Of a DNA stretch of 64,000 nucleotides, positions 24,986-34,131 are shown one piece after another. Every line of letters begins with the position of its first letter. Position 1 is the stretch's first letter. The notes under the pieces were generated by a model. It searched no databases, was not told where the DNA came from, and saw only the letters and a program-made list of their open reading frames with translations. The position numbers were made by a program, and so were the translations under genes. The stretch spans positions 6,327,001-6,391,000 of the forward strand of contig NZ_CP117709.1 of the NCBI RefSeq assembly GCF_028622875.1, read 5' to 3'. The DNA is from Streptomyces sp. MMBL 11-1. Its GTDB lineage: Bacteria > Actinomycetota > Actinomycetes > Streptomycetales > Streptomycetaceae.

Positions 24986-26363
24986 GCTGTCGCTGACCGA
25001 AGCCTCCCGAGCGGTGCGCGCACGGGAGCTGTCCCCCGTCGAACTCACCGAATCGGTGCTCGCCCGTATCGCCGCCGTCGAAGGACGGCTGGGCGCCTAC
25101 GTCACCGTCGCCGCCGACGCGGCCCTGGCCGCAGCGGTCCGCGCCGAACGGGAGATCTCCGTGAGCGGCCCGCGTGGGCCGTTGCATGGGATCCCCATGG
25201 CGCTCAAGGATCTGATCGACGCAGAGGGGGTGCCCACCACGGCGAGCTCGCACGTCCGGGCGGGGCACGTGGCGGAACACGACAGCCGGGTGGCCGAACG
25301 GCTCGGCGCCGCCGGGGCCGTCCTCCTGGGCAAGACGCACACGCACGAGTTCGCCTACGGCCTGACCACTCCGCAGACGAACAACGCGTGGGACCACAGC
25401 CGGGTCGCCGGCGGGTCGAGCGGCGGCTCGGCGGTAGCGGTCGCCGCCGGCGGGGCGACGTTCGCCATGGGCACGGACACGGGCGGTTCCATCCGGGTCC
25501 CCGCTGCCCTGAACGGCGTGGTGGGCCTCAAGCCGACCTACGGCCTGGTCCCCCGCACTGGCGTGACCGCGTTGTCCTGGTCCCTGGACCACGTGGGTCC
25601 TCTCACCCGCACCGTCCAGGACGCCGCGCTGGTGCTGTCGGCGACCGCCGGCCACGACCCGCGCGACCCGGCGAGCGTGGCAGGCCCCACGCTGGACGGC
25701 TTCCCGGGAGGCGACCTGCGAGGGCTGAAGGTCGGCGTACCGCGGAATCACTACTTCGACCGGGTCGCGCCCGAGGTCGAGGAGTCCGTACGCGGCGCGA
25801 TCGAGCGGCTGGCGGAGCTGGGGGCAGAGCTCGTCGACGTCGAGATCCCGATGGCGCGCTACATCCAGGCCGTTCAGTGGGGGCTTATGGTTCCCGAGGC
25901 CACCGCCTACCACGAACGGTCGCTGCGGGCCGCCCCCGACCTGTACGCGGCGGACGTTCGCATCCTGCTGGAGGCCGGCGAACTCACCTCTGCGGGCGAC
26001 TACCTTCGCGCCCAGCGGGCCCGCACCATGATGCGAGACGCCTGGGCTCGCATGTTCGACGGGATCGACGTCCTCGCCGCACCCACGGTGCCGATGACCG
26101 CCGCCGAGGCGGGGCAGGAAGCCGTCGAGTGGGCCGATGGCACGACCGAGGCCGTGTCGGACAGCTACGTCCGCCTCTGTGCCCCGGCCAACATCACCGG
26201 CATCCCGGCCCTCAGTCTGCCGGTCGGCCACGACCGCGCCGGGCTGCCGATCGGTATGCAGCTGATGGCGCGCGCCTTCCGCTACGCGACGGTGCTCCGT
26301 GTGGGCCGGGTCTACGAGGAGTCGGCGGCCGGTGCGGGGCGGCTTGCTCCCCTGGCCGCCTGA
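24972..26363 (+). CDS. Amidase-signature hydrolase
   Basis: A 463-residue amidase-signature enzyme. The Ser-cisSer-Lys triad is visible as K79 (GIPMALKD), S149 (GGSSGGSAV) and S173 (GTDTGGSIRVPAA). The length is typical of AtzF/GatA-like amidases. It is cytoplasmic, with no signal peptide. It is translated from within the 3' end of the AtzG-like gene. With the MFS exporter, MBL hydrolase and TetR it makes an inducible set; the substrate cannot be read from sequence. Confidence 0.9.
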   Translation: MQPFELSLTEASRAVRARELSPVELTESVLARIAAVEGRLGAYVTVAADAALAAAVRAEREISVSGPRGPLHGIPMALKDLIDAEGVPTTASSHVRAGHVAEHDSRVAERLGAAGAVLLGKTHTHEFAYGLTTPQTNNAWDHSRVAGGSSGGSAVAVAAGGATFAMGTDTGGSIRVPAALNGVVGLKPTYGLVPRTGVTALSWSLDHVGPLTRTVQDAALVLSATAGHDPRDPASVAGPTLDGFPGGDLRGLKVGVPRNHYFDRVAPEVEESVRGAIERLAELGAELVDVEIPMARYIQAVQWGLMVPEATAYHERSLRAAPDLYAADVRILLEAGELTSAGDYLRAQRARTMMRDAWARMFDGIDVLAAPTVPMTAAEAGQEAVEWADGTTEAVSDSYVRLCAPANITGIPALSLPVGHDRAGLPIGMQLMARAFRYATVLRVGRVYEESAAGAGRLAPLAA

Positions 26364-26474
26364 GAGAAGGCGGACGTTCCGGCCGGCCGGCGCGGTCGCG
26401 TCGCCGCAGAGGTGTCCGTCGTGCTCGGGCACCCGGACACGCCACCCCGCGGGTCGCCGAGGCCGGCCACCGCC

Positions 26475-26497
26475 TAGAAGCAACAAAATCGCATTAA
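26475..26497. promoter_or_regulatory. TetR operator 3 (autoregulatory)
   Basis: Core GCAA-N5-TCGC with AT-rich flanks as in operators 1 and 2, ending 10 bases before the tetR start. This suggests autorepression. Confidence 0.6.
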
Positions 26498-26507
26498 GGT
26501 GGATCGC

Positions 26508-27092
26508 ATGAGTCCCAAGCCCATGGCCCGCCCCGGCGGGCGCAGCGCACGCGTACAGGAGTCCGTCCATGGGGCGGTACGTGAACTCGTAGGGGAGGTG
26601 GGCCGCGACGCGCTCACGGTCCCGATGGTGGCCACGCGGGCGGGCGTGACCCCCTCCACGATCTACCGTCGTTGGGGCGACCTGCAGGAACTCCTGTCCG
26701 ACGTGGCCGTCGAACGACTGCGTCCGGAAACGGATCCGGCCGACCTCGGAAGCCTGCGGGCGGATCTCGACGCGTGGGCGGAACAGTTCGTCGACGAGAT
26801 GGCCTCGCCGCCCGGGCGCGCCTACATCCGGGACGCGCTGCTCGGCGACCCCGACGGAACCAATGCCGGTTTGTGTTCGGCGTATGCCGCAGAGCAGATC
26901 GACGTCGTGCTGGCCCGTGCGGTGCGGCGGGGGGAGCCGGTGCCCGAGACGGAACTGCTGATCGACCGTGTCGTGGCCCCGATCATGTACCGCATCCTCT
27001 TCCGCCCTGGCCGCCTGGACGCCGCATACGCGCGCGAACTCGTGACGAGCGCCGTGTACGCCCAGCGACCAGGACACGGCCCTCGGGCGTGA
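26508..27092 (+). CDS. TetR-family repressor
   Basis: A 194-residue TetR regulator. The N-terminal HTH is recognisable (VPMVATRAGVTPSTIYRRWG, about 38-57) and the helical ligand-binding domain continues to the end. ATG 26508 (AAGGTGG upstream) is preferred to GTG 26499. Three similar operator sequences lie before tetR, before the amidase unit and before the MFS unit, so this protein probably controls all five genes of the segment. Confidence 0.88.
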   Translation: MSPKPMARPGGRSARVQESVHGAVRELVGEVGRDALTVPMVATRAGVTPSTIYRRWGDLQELLSDVAVERLRPETDPADLGSLRADLDAWAEQFVDEMASPPGRAYIRDALLGDPDGTNAGLCSAYAAEQIDVVLARAVRRGEPVPETELLIDRVVAPIMYRILFRPGRLDAAYARELVTSAVYAQRPGHGPRA

Positions 27093-27190
27093 CGCCCGTT
27101 CGACGCCCCGGGCGCCGAAGGGTCCTCGGGGGAGCAGAGATGCCCCCTGACCTGGTGTTGTGCGAGATCCGCCCTGCCGGGTCAACTTCC

Positions 27191-27255
27191 CGATGACGCA
27201 TTACGGGGAGTGCGCAACTCTCCTTGAGCATCACGGAAAGGCCGTTGACCTGCAG
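27191..27255. repeat. Degenerate 66-base element, copy B
   Basis: Same orientation as copy A at 21924-21989, sharing CGATGACGCAT, GGAGTG in register and TGACCTGCAG at the end, one base shorter overall. Confidence 0.45.
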
Positions 27256-27633
27256 GTTCGGAGGGTGTGCATGGCGTGTGCCATTTCCGAAAGCTGCCAG
27301 AGCCGACGGCTACGCGATGCAGCTTTCCGGCGTCGTCTCCTCAGAGTCGACCGAGGAAACGCGAACCTGCTCACCTCGGGATTCTGCCTGCCCGGCCTCG
27401 CATGTCCTGCACCGGCCCGAACCGATCGCGCCATACCCAAGCCGGTGGATCCGCGCTGAACTGAGCCGGAACAGGGCCGGCCGTGCCATCCTTTCGGCCT
27501 GGCCAGGGCCACGCGGGCGGAGGTGCTGATCAGCCGCATCACCGGCGGGGACCGTAGGTCGAGCGTCCTGGCTGCCGCCGCCTCGGCGGACCCCGGATGC
27601 ACTGCGGCGCCCCGGGTCCGTCAACGAGGTCTT

Positions 27634-27662
27634 CCTGGAGGGCGGGAGTGCCGCCCTCCAGG
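27634..27662. terminator. xlnA terminator
   Basis: A perfect 12-base stem CCTGGAGGGCGG / CCGCCCTCCAGG with loop GAGTG, 38 bases beyond the xlnA stop on the minus strand. Confidence 0.75.
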
Positions 27663-27700
27663 CCGTCGTCGGATCGTCCCTTCGTCTGTGGCAGGTCCCG

Positions 27701-29245
<1,545 letters not shown>

Positions 29246-29299
29246 TCAGACAGGGATGATTGAGGCATCGGTGATGGGCCGTCAATACTCTCCGCAAGA

Positions 29300-29329
29300 G
29301 AAGTTTCGATTGGTGATCCGAAACTTTCC
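29300..29329. promoter_or_regulatory. Xylan regulon motif upstream of xlnA
   Basis: GAAGTTTCG (29300-29308) and the inverted CGAAACTTTC (29319-29328) form a spaced inverted pair. Such palindromic GAAAC/GTTTC motifs are known upstream of actinomycete xylanase genes. The same half-site recurs upstream of bxlE (56095-56127). Confidence 0.65.
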
Positions 29330-29585
29330 GGCGCGTCGGCGCGTGGGAGTGCGGCCCCGGCGCCGTCGTCGGCGAACGTCGTGGGGCCGCGGTCGGGGCA
29401 CCTGCGCGGACGCTGTTTGCCCGGCGTTTCTCACCCGCGCATACGCCTTGGGCCGGCGAACCGCATGCGCGAACCCGGGAGAGGTCAGGCCCGGAGGGCG
29501 TGTTGTTTACGGACAGATCCGTGGCAAGCCTTGACCGGAGAACCCCGCATCCCTAACTTGTGGCGACAAAGTATCGGGGCGTTCT

Positions 29586-29596
29586 CGAAACTTTCG
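29586..29596. promoter_or_regulatory. Xylan regulon motif upstream of GH62 gene
   Basis: CGAAACTTTCG, a perfect 5+1+5 palindrome, 78 bases before the GH62 start; a further CGAAAC overlaps its 3' end. Confidence 0.65.
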
Positions 29597-29674
29597 AAAC
29601 CGTTCCGGACTCACGGCACTTCCGCTCCGCTGTTCATCAGGGTCACCTCAGCCCAGCCCCAGGAGGCGCAGCTC

Positions 29675-31141
29675 ATGTGGTATCGCCCCTCGTCCCCGCC
29701 CCGGTCCAGACGCCTGCTCGCGGTCCTCGCGCCCTTGTTGCTCGTCGCCGCCTTCCTCGGTGCCCAGCCCGCCGGGGCGGCGACCGTGGACCCCGACGCC
29801 TCGTACGTGCTGGTCAATCGCAACAGCGGCAAGGCCCTGGACGTCTACAACAGGGCGACCGCCGACGGCGCCCGCATCACTCAGTGGACCAGGAACGACC
29901 AGAGCCAGCAGCAGTGGCAGTTCGTCGATTCCGGGGGCGGCTTCTACCGCATCAAGTCCCGCCACTCGGGCAAGGTGCTCGACGTCCACAACTGGTCCAC
30001 CGCGAACGGCGGATCGATCGTCCAGTGGGCCGACCTGAACGCCGCCAACCAGCAATGGCGCCTGGCCGACAGCTCGGACGGCTACGTACGGTTCGTCTCG
30101 CGCCACAGCGGCAAGGCCCTCGAGATACAAGGCGCCTCCACCGTCGACAACGCGAACACCGTCCAGTACGACGACTGGGGCGGCACCCATCAGCAGTGGC
30201 AGCTCGTCAAGGTCGGCGGCGGCAACACCGGCCCGTGCGATCTTCCGGTCACCTACCGCTGGGCGTCATCGGGCCCGTTGGCGCAGCCCAGGCCGGGGTG
30301 GGTCTCGTTGAAGGACTTCACCGTCGTCCCCTACGAGGGCAGACAGCTCGTCTACGCGACGACGCACGACACGGGGACGCGCTGGGCTTCGATGAACTTC
30401 GGCCTGTTCTCCGACTGGCCGGAGATGGCCTCGGCCGACCAGAACGCGATGTCGGCTTCCACCGTCGCGCCTACGCTCTTCTACTTCGCGCCGAAGAGCA
30501 TCTGGGTGCTCGCCTACCAGTGGGGCGGGTCCGCCTTCTCCTACCGGACGTCGAGCGATCCCACCGACCCGAACGGCTGGTCATCCCCGCAGGTGCTCTT
30601 CTCCGGAAGCATCCCCGACTCCGGGACAGGTCCCATCGACCAGACGCTCATCGGTGACGGGACGAACATGTACCTGTTCTTCGCCGGCGACAACGGCAAG
30701 ATCTACCGTGCCAGTATGCCGATCGGGAACTTCCCGGGCAGCTTCGGTGCGACCTCGACAGTGATCATGAGCGATACGACGAACAACCTGTTCGAAGCCC
30801 CGCAGGTCTACAAGCTGGAGGGCCAGAACCGCTACCTCATGATCGTCGAGGCGATCGGCTCGCAGGGCCGCTACTTCCGCTCGTTCACGGCGACCAGTTT
30901 GAACGGCGCGTGGACACCCCAGGCGGCGACCGAGGGCAACCCCTTCGCCGGCAAGGCCAACAGCGGCGCCACCTGGACCGACGACATCAGTCACGGCGAA
31001 CTGATCCGCTCAAGCCCCGACCAGACCATGACCGTCGATCCCTGCCACCTGCAGTTCCTCTACCAGGGGCGCAGCCCCGCCTCCGGTGGCGACTACGGTC
31101 TCCTGCCCTACCGTCCTGGAGTGCTGACGCTGCGGCGCTGA
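29675..31141 (+). CDS. abfB: Secreted GH62 alpha-L-arabinofuranosidase with N-terminal CBM13
   Basis: 488 residues. The signal peptide ends near AGA|ATVD (about 36). Residues about 40-185 form a ricin-type CBM13 with three QW repeats. From about 190 (CDLPVTYRW) runs a GH62 five-bladed propeller, recognised by [42 protein letters not shown] and [11 protein letters not shown]. It removes arabinose side chains from arabinoxylan, helping XlnA. The order CBM13-GH62 matches the Streptomyces coelicolor enzyme. ATG 29675 follows AGGAGG. The motif CGAAACTTTCG upstream places it in the xylan regulon. Confidence 0.9.
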   Translation: MWYRPSSPPRSRRLLAVLAPLLLVAAFLGAQPAGAATVDPDASYVLVNRNSGKALDVYNRATADGARITQWTRNDQSQQQWQFVDSGGGFYRIKSRHSGKVLDVHNWSTANGGSIVQWADLNAANQQWRLADSSDGYVRFVSRHSGKALEIQGASTVDNANTVQYDDWGGTHQQWQLVKVGGGNTGPCDLPVTYRWASSGPLAQPRPGWVSLKDFTVVPYEGRQLVYATTHDTGTRWASMNFGLFSDWPEMASADQNAMSASTVAPTLFYFAPKSIWVLAYQWGGSAFSYRTSSDPTDPNGWSSPQVLFSGSIPDSGTGPIDQTLIGDGTNMYLFFAGDNGKIYRASMPIGNFPGSFGATSTVIMSDTTNNLFEAPQVYKLEGQNRYLMIVEAIGSQGRYFRSFTATSLNGAWTPQAATEGNPFAGKANSGATWTDDISHGELIRSSPDQTMTVDPCHLQFLYQGRSPASGGDYGLLPYRPGVLTLRR

Positions 31142-31386
31142 CGACGTGACACCTGTACGGCCGGCTCCGGTACGGGGCCGTTGCGGCGGGCTCGGCGGAA
31201 GGCCGGGCCCGCTTCGCTCTGCCCACGGTGTCAGCGTTCGTACGGGGACGGCGCGCGGAGGTGGCCGGCGTCCGCACTCTGCCTGCCTGCCCGACCGATT
31301 CGCCGACGCTGTCCGATTCCCTTGCGCGGCTCCGTGAGGCCGCCTGCCCCGACAGGGTCATCGAAACGACCGGCACGCGCAACCTC

Positions 31387-31400
31387 TTGAAGCGCTTCGA
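31387..31400. promoter_or_regulatory. Xyloglucan LacI operator 1
   Basis: TTGAAGCGCTTCGA, one mismatch from the palindrome TCGAAGCGCTTCGA that occurs at the other control regions of this locus. Confidence 0.7.
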
Positions 31401-31528
31401 CAAAGTGTGGGGCGAATCGAGTCATACGGGGAGTCAGTACATCTGCGAGGTGCCTGGACGTATGCGCATCTCTTGACCCCAGGGGCGTTTGTTGGAACGG
31501 TGTCGGACGGCAGTGCAGCCGTAGCTCG

Positions 31529-31542
31529 TCGAAGCGATTCGA
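31529..31542. promoter_or_regulatory. Xyloglucan LacI operator 2
   Basis: TCGAAGCGATTCGA, one mismatch from the consensus, 142 bases downstream of operator 1 and about 200 before the GH31 start. Confidence 0.68.
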
Positions 31543-31743
31543 TGCCGGGAGTTCAGATGCGGGTCGTCGGTGCCCACGCCCCTTGTGGGACCCCTCCCCC
31601 GAGGGGGAGGCGGCGCGTACGGATCCGTGCGCGCCGTCGGTCTGCGGGACGCGTCGGTCCCGGTCCCCCCACCGCTTCGGCCCGCCCGTGGGGCCCCGTA
31701 CTCCTCGCCCGATCACGCCATCCCTCACACCAAGGAACACCGG

Positions 31744-34023
31744 ATGAAGTTCAGCGACGGCTTCTGGCTGATGCGCGAGGGCGTCCGCGCCTCGTACGCC
31801 ACCGAAGTACGCGATCTCCATGTCAGCGCCGACCACATCACGGCGTACGCGGCCGTCACGCCCGTGCGCCATCGTGGGGACACCCTCAACTCGGCGCTCA
31901 TCACCACCGAGTTCTTCTCTCCGGCCGAGGGGGTCATCGGCGTCCGCGTCACCCATCACGCGGGCAAGCGGCACCCCGGGCCCGACTTCGCGCTGCCGGG
32001 CGAGGGGGCGCGGGCCGACGCGGGACGCACCCGGCGTGAGGGCGATCTCGTCGAGCTGCGCAGCGGACCGCTCACGCTGCGCCTCGACACCGGGAAGCCG
32101 TGGAGGCTCGACTTCCTGGACGGGAGCGGCCACCGGCTGACCGCCGCCGAGCGCAGGGGCACCGCCTTCGCGACCACCCCCGAGGGCGCGCACCACATGG
32201 CCGTCCAGCTCGCCCTCGGCGTCGGTGAGCAGGTCTACGGTCTCGGCGAGCGCTTCACGCCCTTCGTCAAGAACGGCCAGACCGTCGACATCTGGCAGGC
32301 CGACGGCGGCACCAGCAGCGAGCTGGCGTACAAGAACATCCCGTTCTACCTCTCCTCGCGCGGCTACGGCGTCTTCGTCAACCACCCCGGCAAGGTGTCC
32401 TTCGAGGTCGGATCGGAGTCGGTCGGCCAGGTCCAGTTCAGCGTCGAGGACCAGACCCTGGAGTACTACGTCGTCGCGGGGCCGACTCCCAAGGAGGTGC
32501 TGGCCCGCTACACCGCCCTCACCGGCCGCCCCGCCCTGCCGCCCGCCTGGTCGTTCGGCCTGTGGCTCACCACGTCCTTCTGCACCGCCTACGACGAGGC
32601 CACCGTCACGTCGTTCGTCGAGGGCATGGAGAAGCGGAACATCCCGCTCTCCGTCTTCCACTTCGACTGCTTCTGGATGCGCGCGTACCAGTGGTCGGAT
32701 TTCCAGTGGGACCCCCGGACCTTCCCCGACCCGGAGGGCATGCTCGCCCGGCTGAAGGCCCGCGGGCTGAAGATCAGCATGTGGATCAACCCGTACATCG
32801 CGCAGAAGTCGACGCTGTTCGCCGAGGGCGCCGCGCGTGGGTACCTGGTCCGCCGGCCGAACGGCGACATCTGGCAGTGGGACCTCTGGCAGCCCGGCAT
32901 GGCCCTGGTCGACTTCACCAACCCCGGGGCCCGGGCCTGGTTCCAGGACAGGCTGAGGCCACTGCTCGACCAGGGCGTCGACTGCTTCAAGACGGACTTC
33001 GGCGAGCGCGTGCCGACGGACGTCGTCTGGCACGACGGCTCCGACCCCGAGCGGATGCACAACTACTACGCCCACCTCTACAACAAGACCGTCTTCGAGC
33101 TTCTGGAGGAGGAGCGCGGCACCGGTGAGGCCGTCCTCTTCGCCCGTTCGGCGACCGCCGGCGGGCAGCAGTTCCCCGTTCACTGGGGTGGCGACTGCTT
33201 CGCCTCCTTCGAGGCCATGGCCGAGTCGCTGCGCGGCGGGCTTTCGCTGTCCCTGAGCGGCTTCGGCTTCTGGAGCCACGACATCGGCGGCTTCGAGGGC
33301 ACCCCGGACCCGGACGTGTTCAAGCGATGGCTCGCCTTCGGCCTGCTCTCCTCGCACAGCCGGCTGCACGGCAACGTGTCCTACCGGGTGCCGTGGGAGT
33401 TCGGTGAGGAGGCCGTCGACGTCGCGCGGCAGTTCACCCTGCTCAAGCACCGGCTGATGCCCTACCTCTACGGGGTGGCCGTCGAGGCCCACGCCACCGG
33501 CGTCCCCGTCATGCGCCCGATGCTCCTCGAATTCCCCGAGGACCCCGCCTGCCGCACCGTGGACCGGCAGTACATGCTCGGCCCGGACCTCCTGGTCGCC
33601 CCCGTCTTCACCGCGAACGGCGAGGTGGAGTACTACCTGCCGAGAGGGGCCTGGACTCATCTGCTGACCGGTGAGACGGTGGCCGGCCCGGTGTGGCGGC
33701 GGGAACGGCACGGCTTCGACAGCCTGCCGCTCTTCGTACGGGAGGGAGCGGTACTGCCCCTCGGCGCGGACGACCAGAAGCCGGACTCCGACTGGCTGGA
33801 CGAGCTGACCTTGCGCGTCCATCCGGTGTCGGACGGCACGCCCTTGCGCCGTTCGGTCACGGTGCCCGACCTGACGGGCCGGGCGGCGGCGGTCTTCCAC
33901 CTCGCACAGGACCACGACGGCCTGCGCGTGCGTGCCGTGGGGACCGACCGTCCCTACCGGGTGGAGGTGGCCGGTGGCGGCTGTGCCCGGGGCGCCGGTG
34001 ATGTGGTCGTGTCCATGCCCTGA
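31744..34023 (+). CDS. Cytoplasmic GH31 alpha-xylosidase (YicI type)
   Basis: 759 residues without a signal peptide. The GH31 nucleophile is D418 in KTDFGER and the acid/base is D484 in HWGGDC, almost the YicI numbers (D416/D482). The KTDFGER wording is typical of alpha-xylosidases rather than alpha-glucosidases. N-terminal beta-sandwich and C-terminal beta domains are present. It should remove alpha-1,6-xylose from xyloglucan oligosaccharides imported by the neighbouring ABC system. ATG 31744 follows AAGGAA. It is transcribed alone and ends at a strong terminator; two LacI operators lie upstream. Confidence 0.9.
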   Translation: MKFSDGFWLMREGVRASYATEVRDLHVSADHITAYAAVTPVRHRGDTLNSALITTEFFSPAEGVIGVRVTHHAGKRHPGPDFALPGEGARADAGRTRREGDLVELRSGPLTLRLDTGKPWRLDFLDGSGHRLTAAERRGTAFATTPEGAHHMAVQLALGVGEQVYGLGERFTPFVKNGQTVDIWQADGGTSSELAYKNIPFYLSSRGYGVFVNHPGKVSFEVGSESVGQVQFSVEDQTLEYYVVAGPTPKEVLARYTALTGRPALPPAWSFGLWLTTSFCTAYDEATVTSFVEGMEKRNIPLSVFHFDCFWMRAYQWSDFQWDPRTFPDPEGMLARLKARGLKISMWINPYIAQKSTLFAEGAARGYLVRRPNGDIWQWDLWQPGMALVDFTNPGARAWFQDRLRPLLDQGVDCFKTDFGERVPTDVVWHDGSDPERMHNYYAHLYNKTVFELLEEERGTGEAVLFARSATAGGQQFPVHWGGDCFASFEAMAESLRGGLSLSLSGFGFWSHDIGGFEGTPDPDVFKRWLAFGLLSSHSRLHGNVSYRVPWEFGEEAVDVARQFTLLKHRLMPYLYGVAVEAHATGVPVMRPMLLEFPEDPACRTVDRQYMLGPDLLVAPVFTANGEVEYYLPRGAWTHLLTGETVAGPVWRRERHGFDSLPLFVREGAVLPLGADDQKPDSDWLDELTLRVHPVSDGTPLRRSVTVPDLTGRAAAVFHLAQDHDGLRVRAVGTDRPYRVEVAGGGCARGAGDVVVSMP

Positions 34024-34083
34024 CGAGCGGTTCCCGGGCCGGCCGTGCCCCGGCCCGACGCCGTGGACGAGGACGGACACGGC

Positions 34084-34118
34084 GCGGCCCGGCACCTGGG
34101 GGAGAGGTGCCGGGCCGC
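34084..34118. terminator. Bidirectional terminator GH31/GH3
   Basis: A 13-base perfect stem (GCGGCCCGGCACC with GGTGCCGGGCCGC) and 9-base loop between convergent genes. Confidence 0.75.
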
Positions 34119-34131
34119 CGCGGCCGTGGTC

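Larger units (their letters stand above)
27093..27700. other. Intergenic stretch with repeat and terminator
   Basis: No convincing gene. It holds the second copy of the 65-66-base element (27191-27255) and the xlnA terminator (27634-27662). Short frames here lack ribosome sites and conserved motifs. Confidence 0.5.
31142..31743. other. Control region upstream of GH31 gene
   Basis: 600 bases without a gene. It contains two LacI-type operators (31387-31400, 31529-31542) and, in the leader, a short hairpin CCTCCCCC/GGGGGAGG at 31593-31610. No reading frame here shows conserved features. Confidence 0.6.

Noticed and set aside
27160..27624. Several overlapping short open frames between tetR and xlnA
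   Set aside because: They lack ribosome sites and family motifs, and overlap on both strands over the repeat copy B; treated as non-coding.
31231..34095. Minus-strand open frame of 954 codons opposite GH31
   Set aside because: It is antisense to KTDFGER and other GH31 motifs and runs through the operator region.
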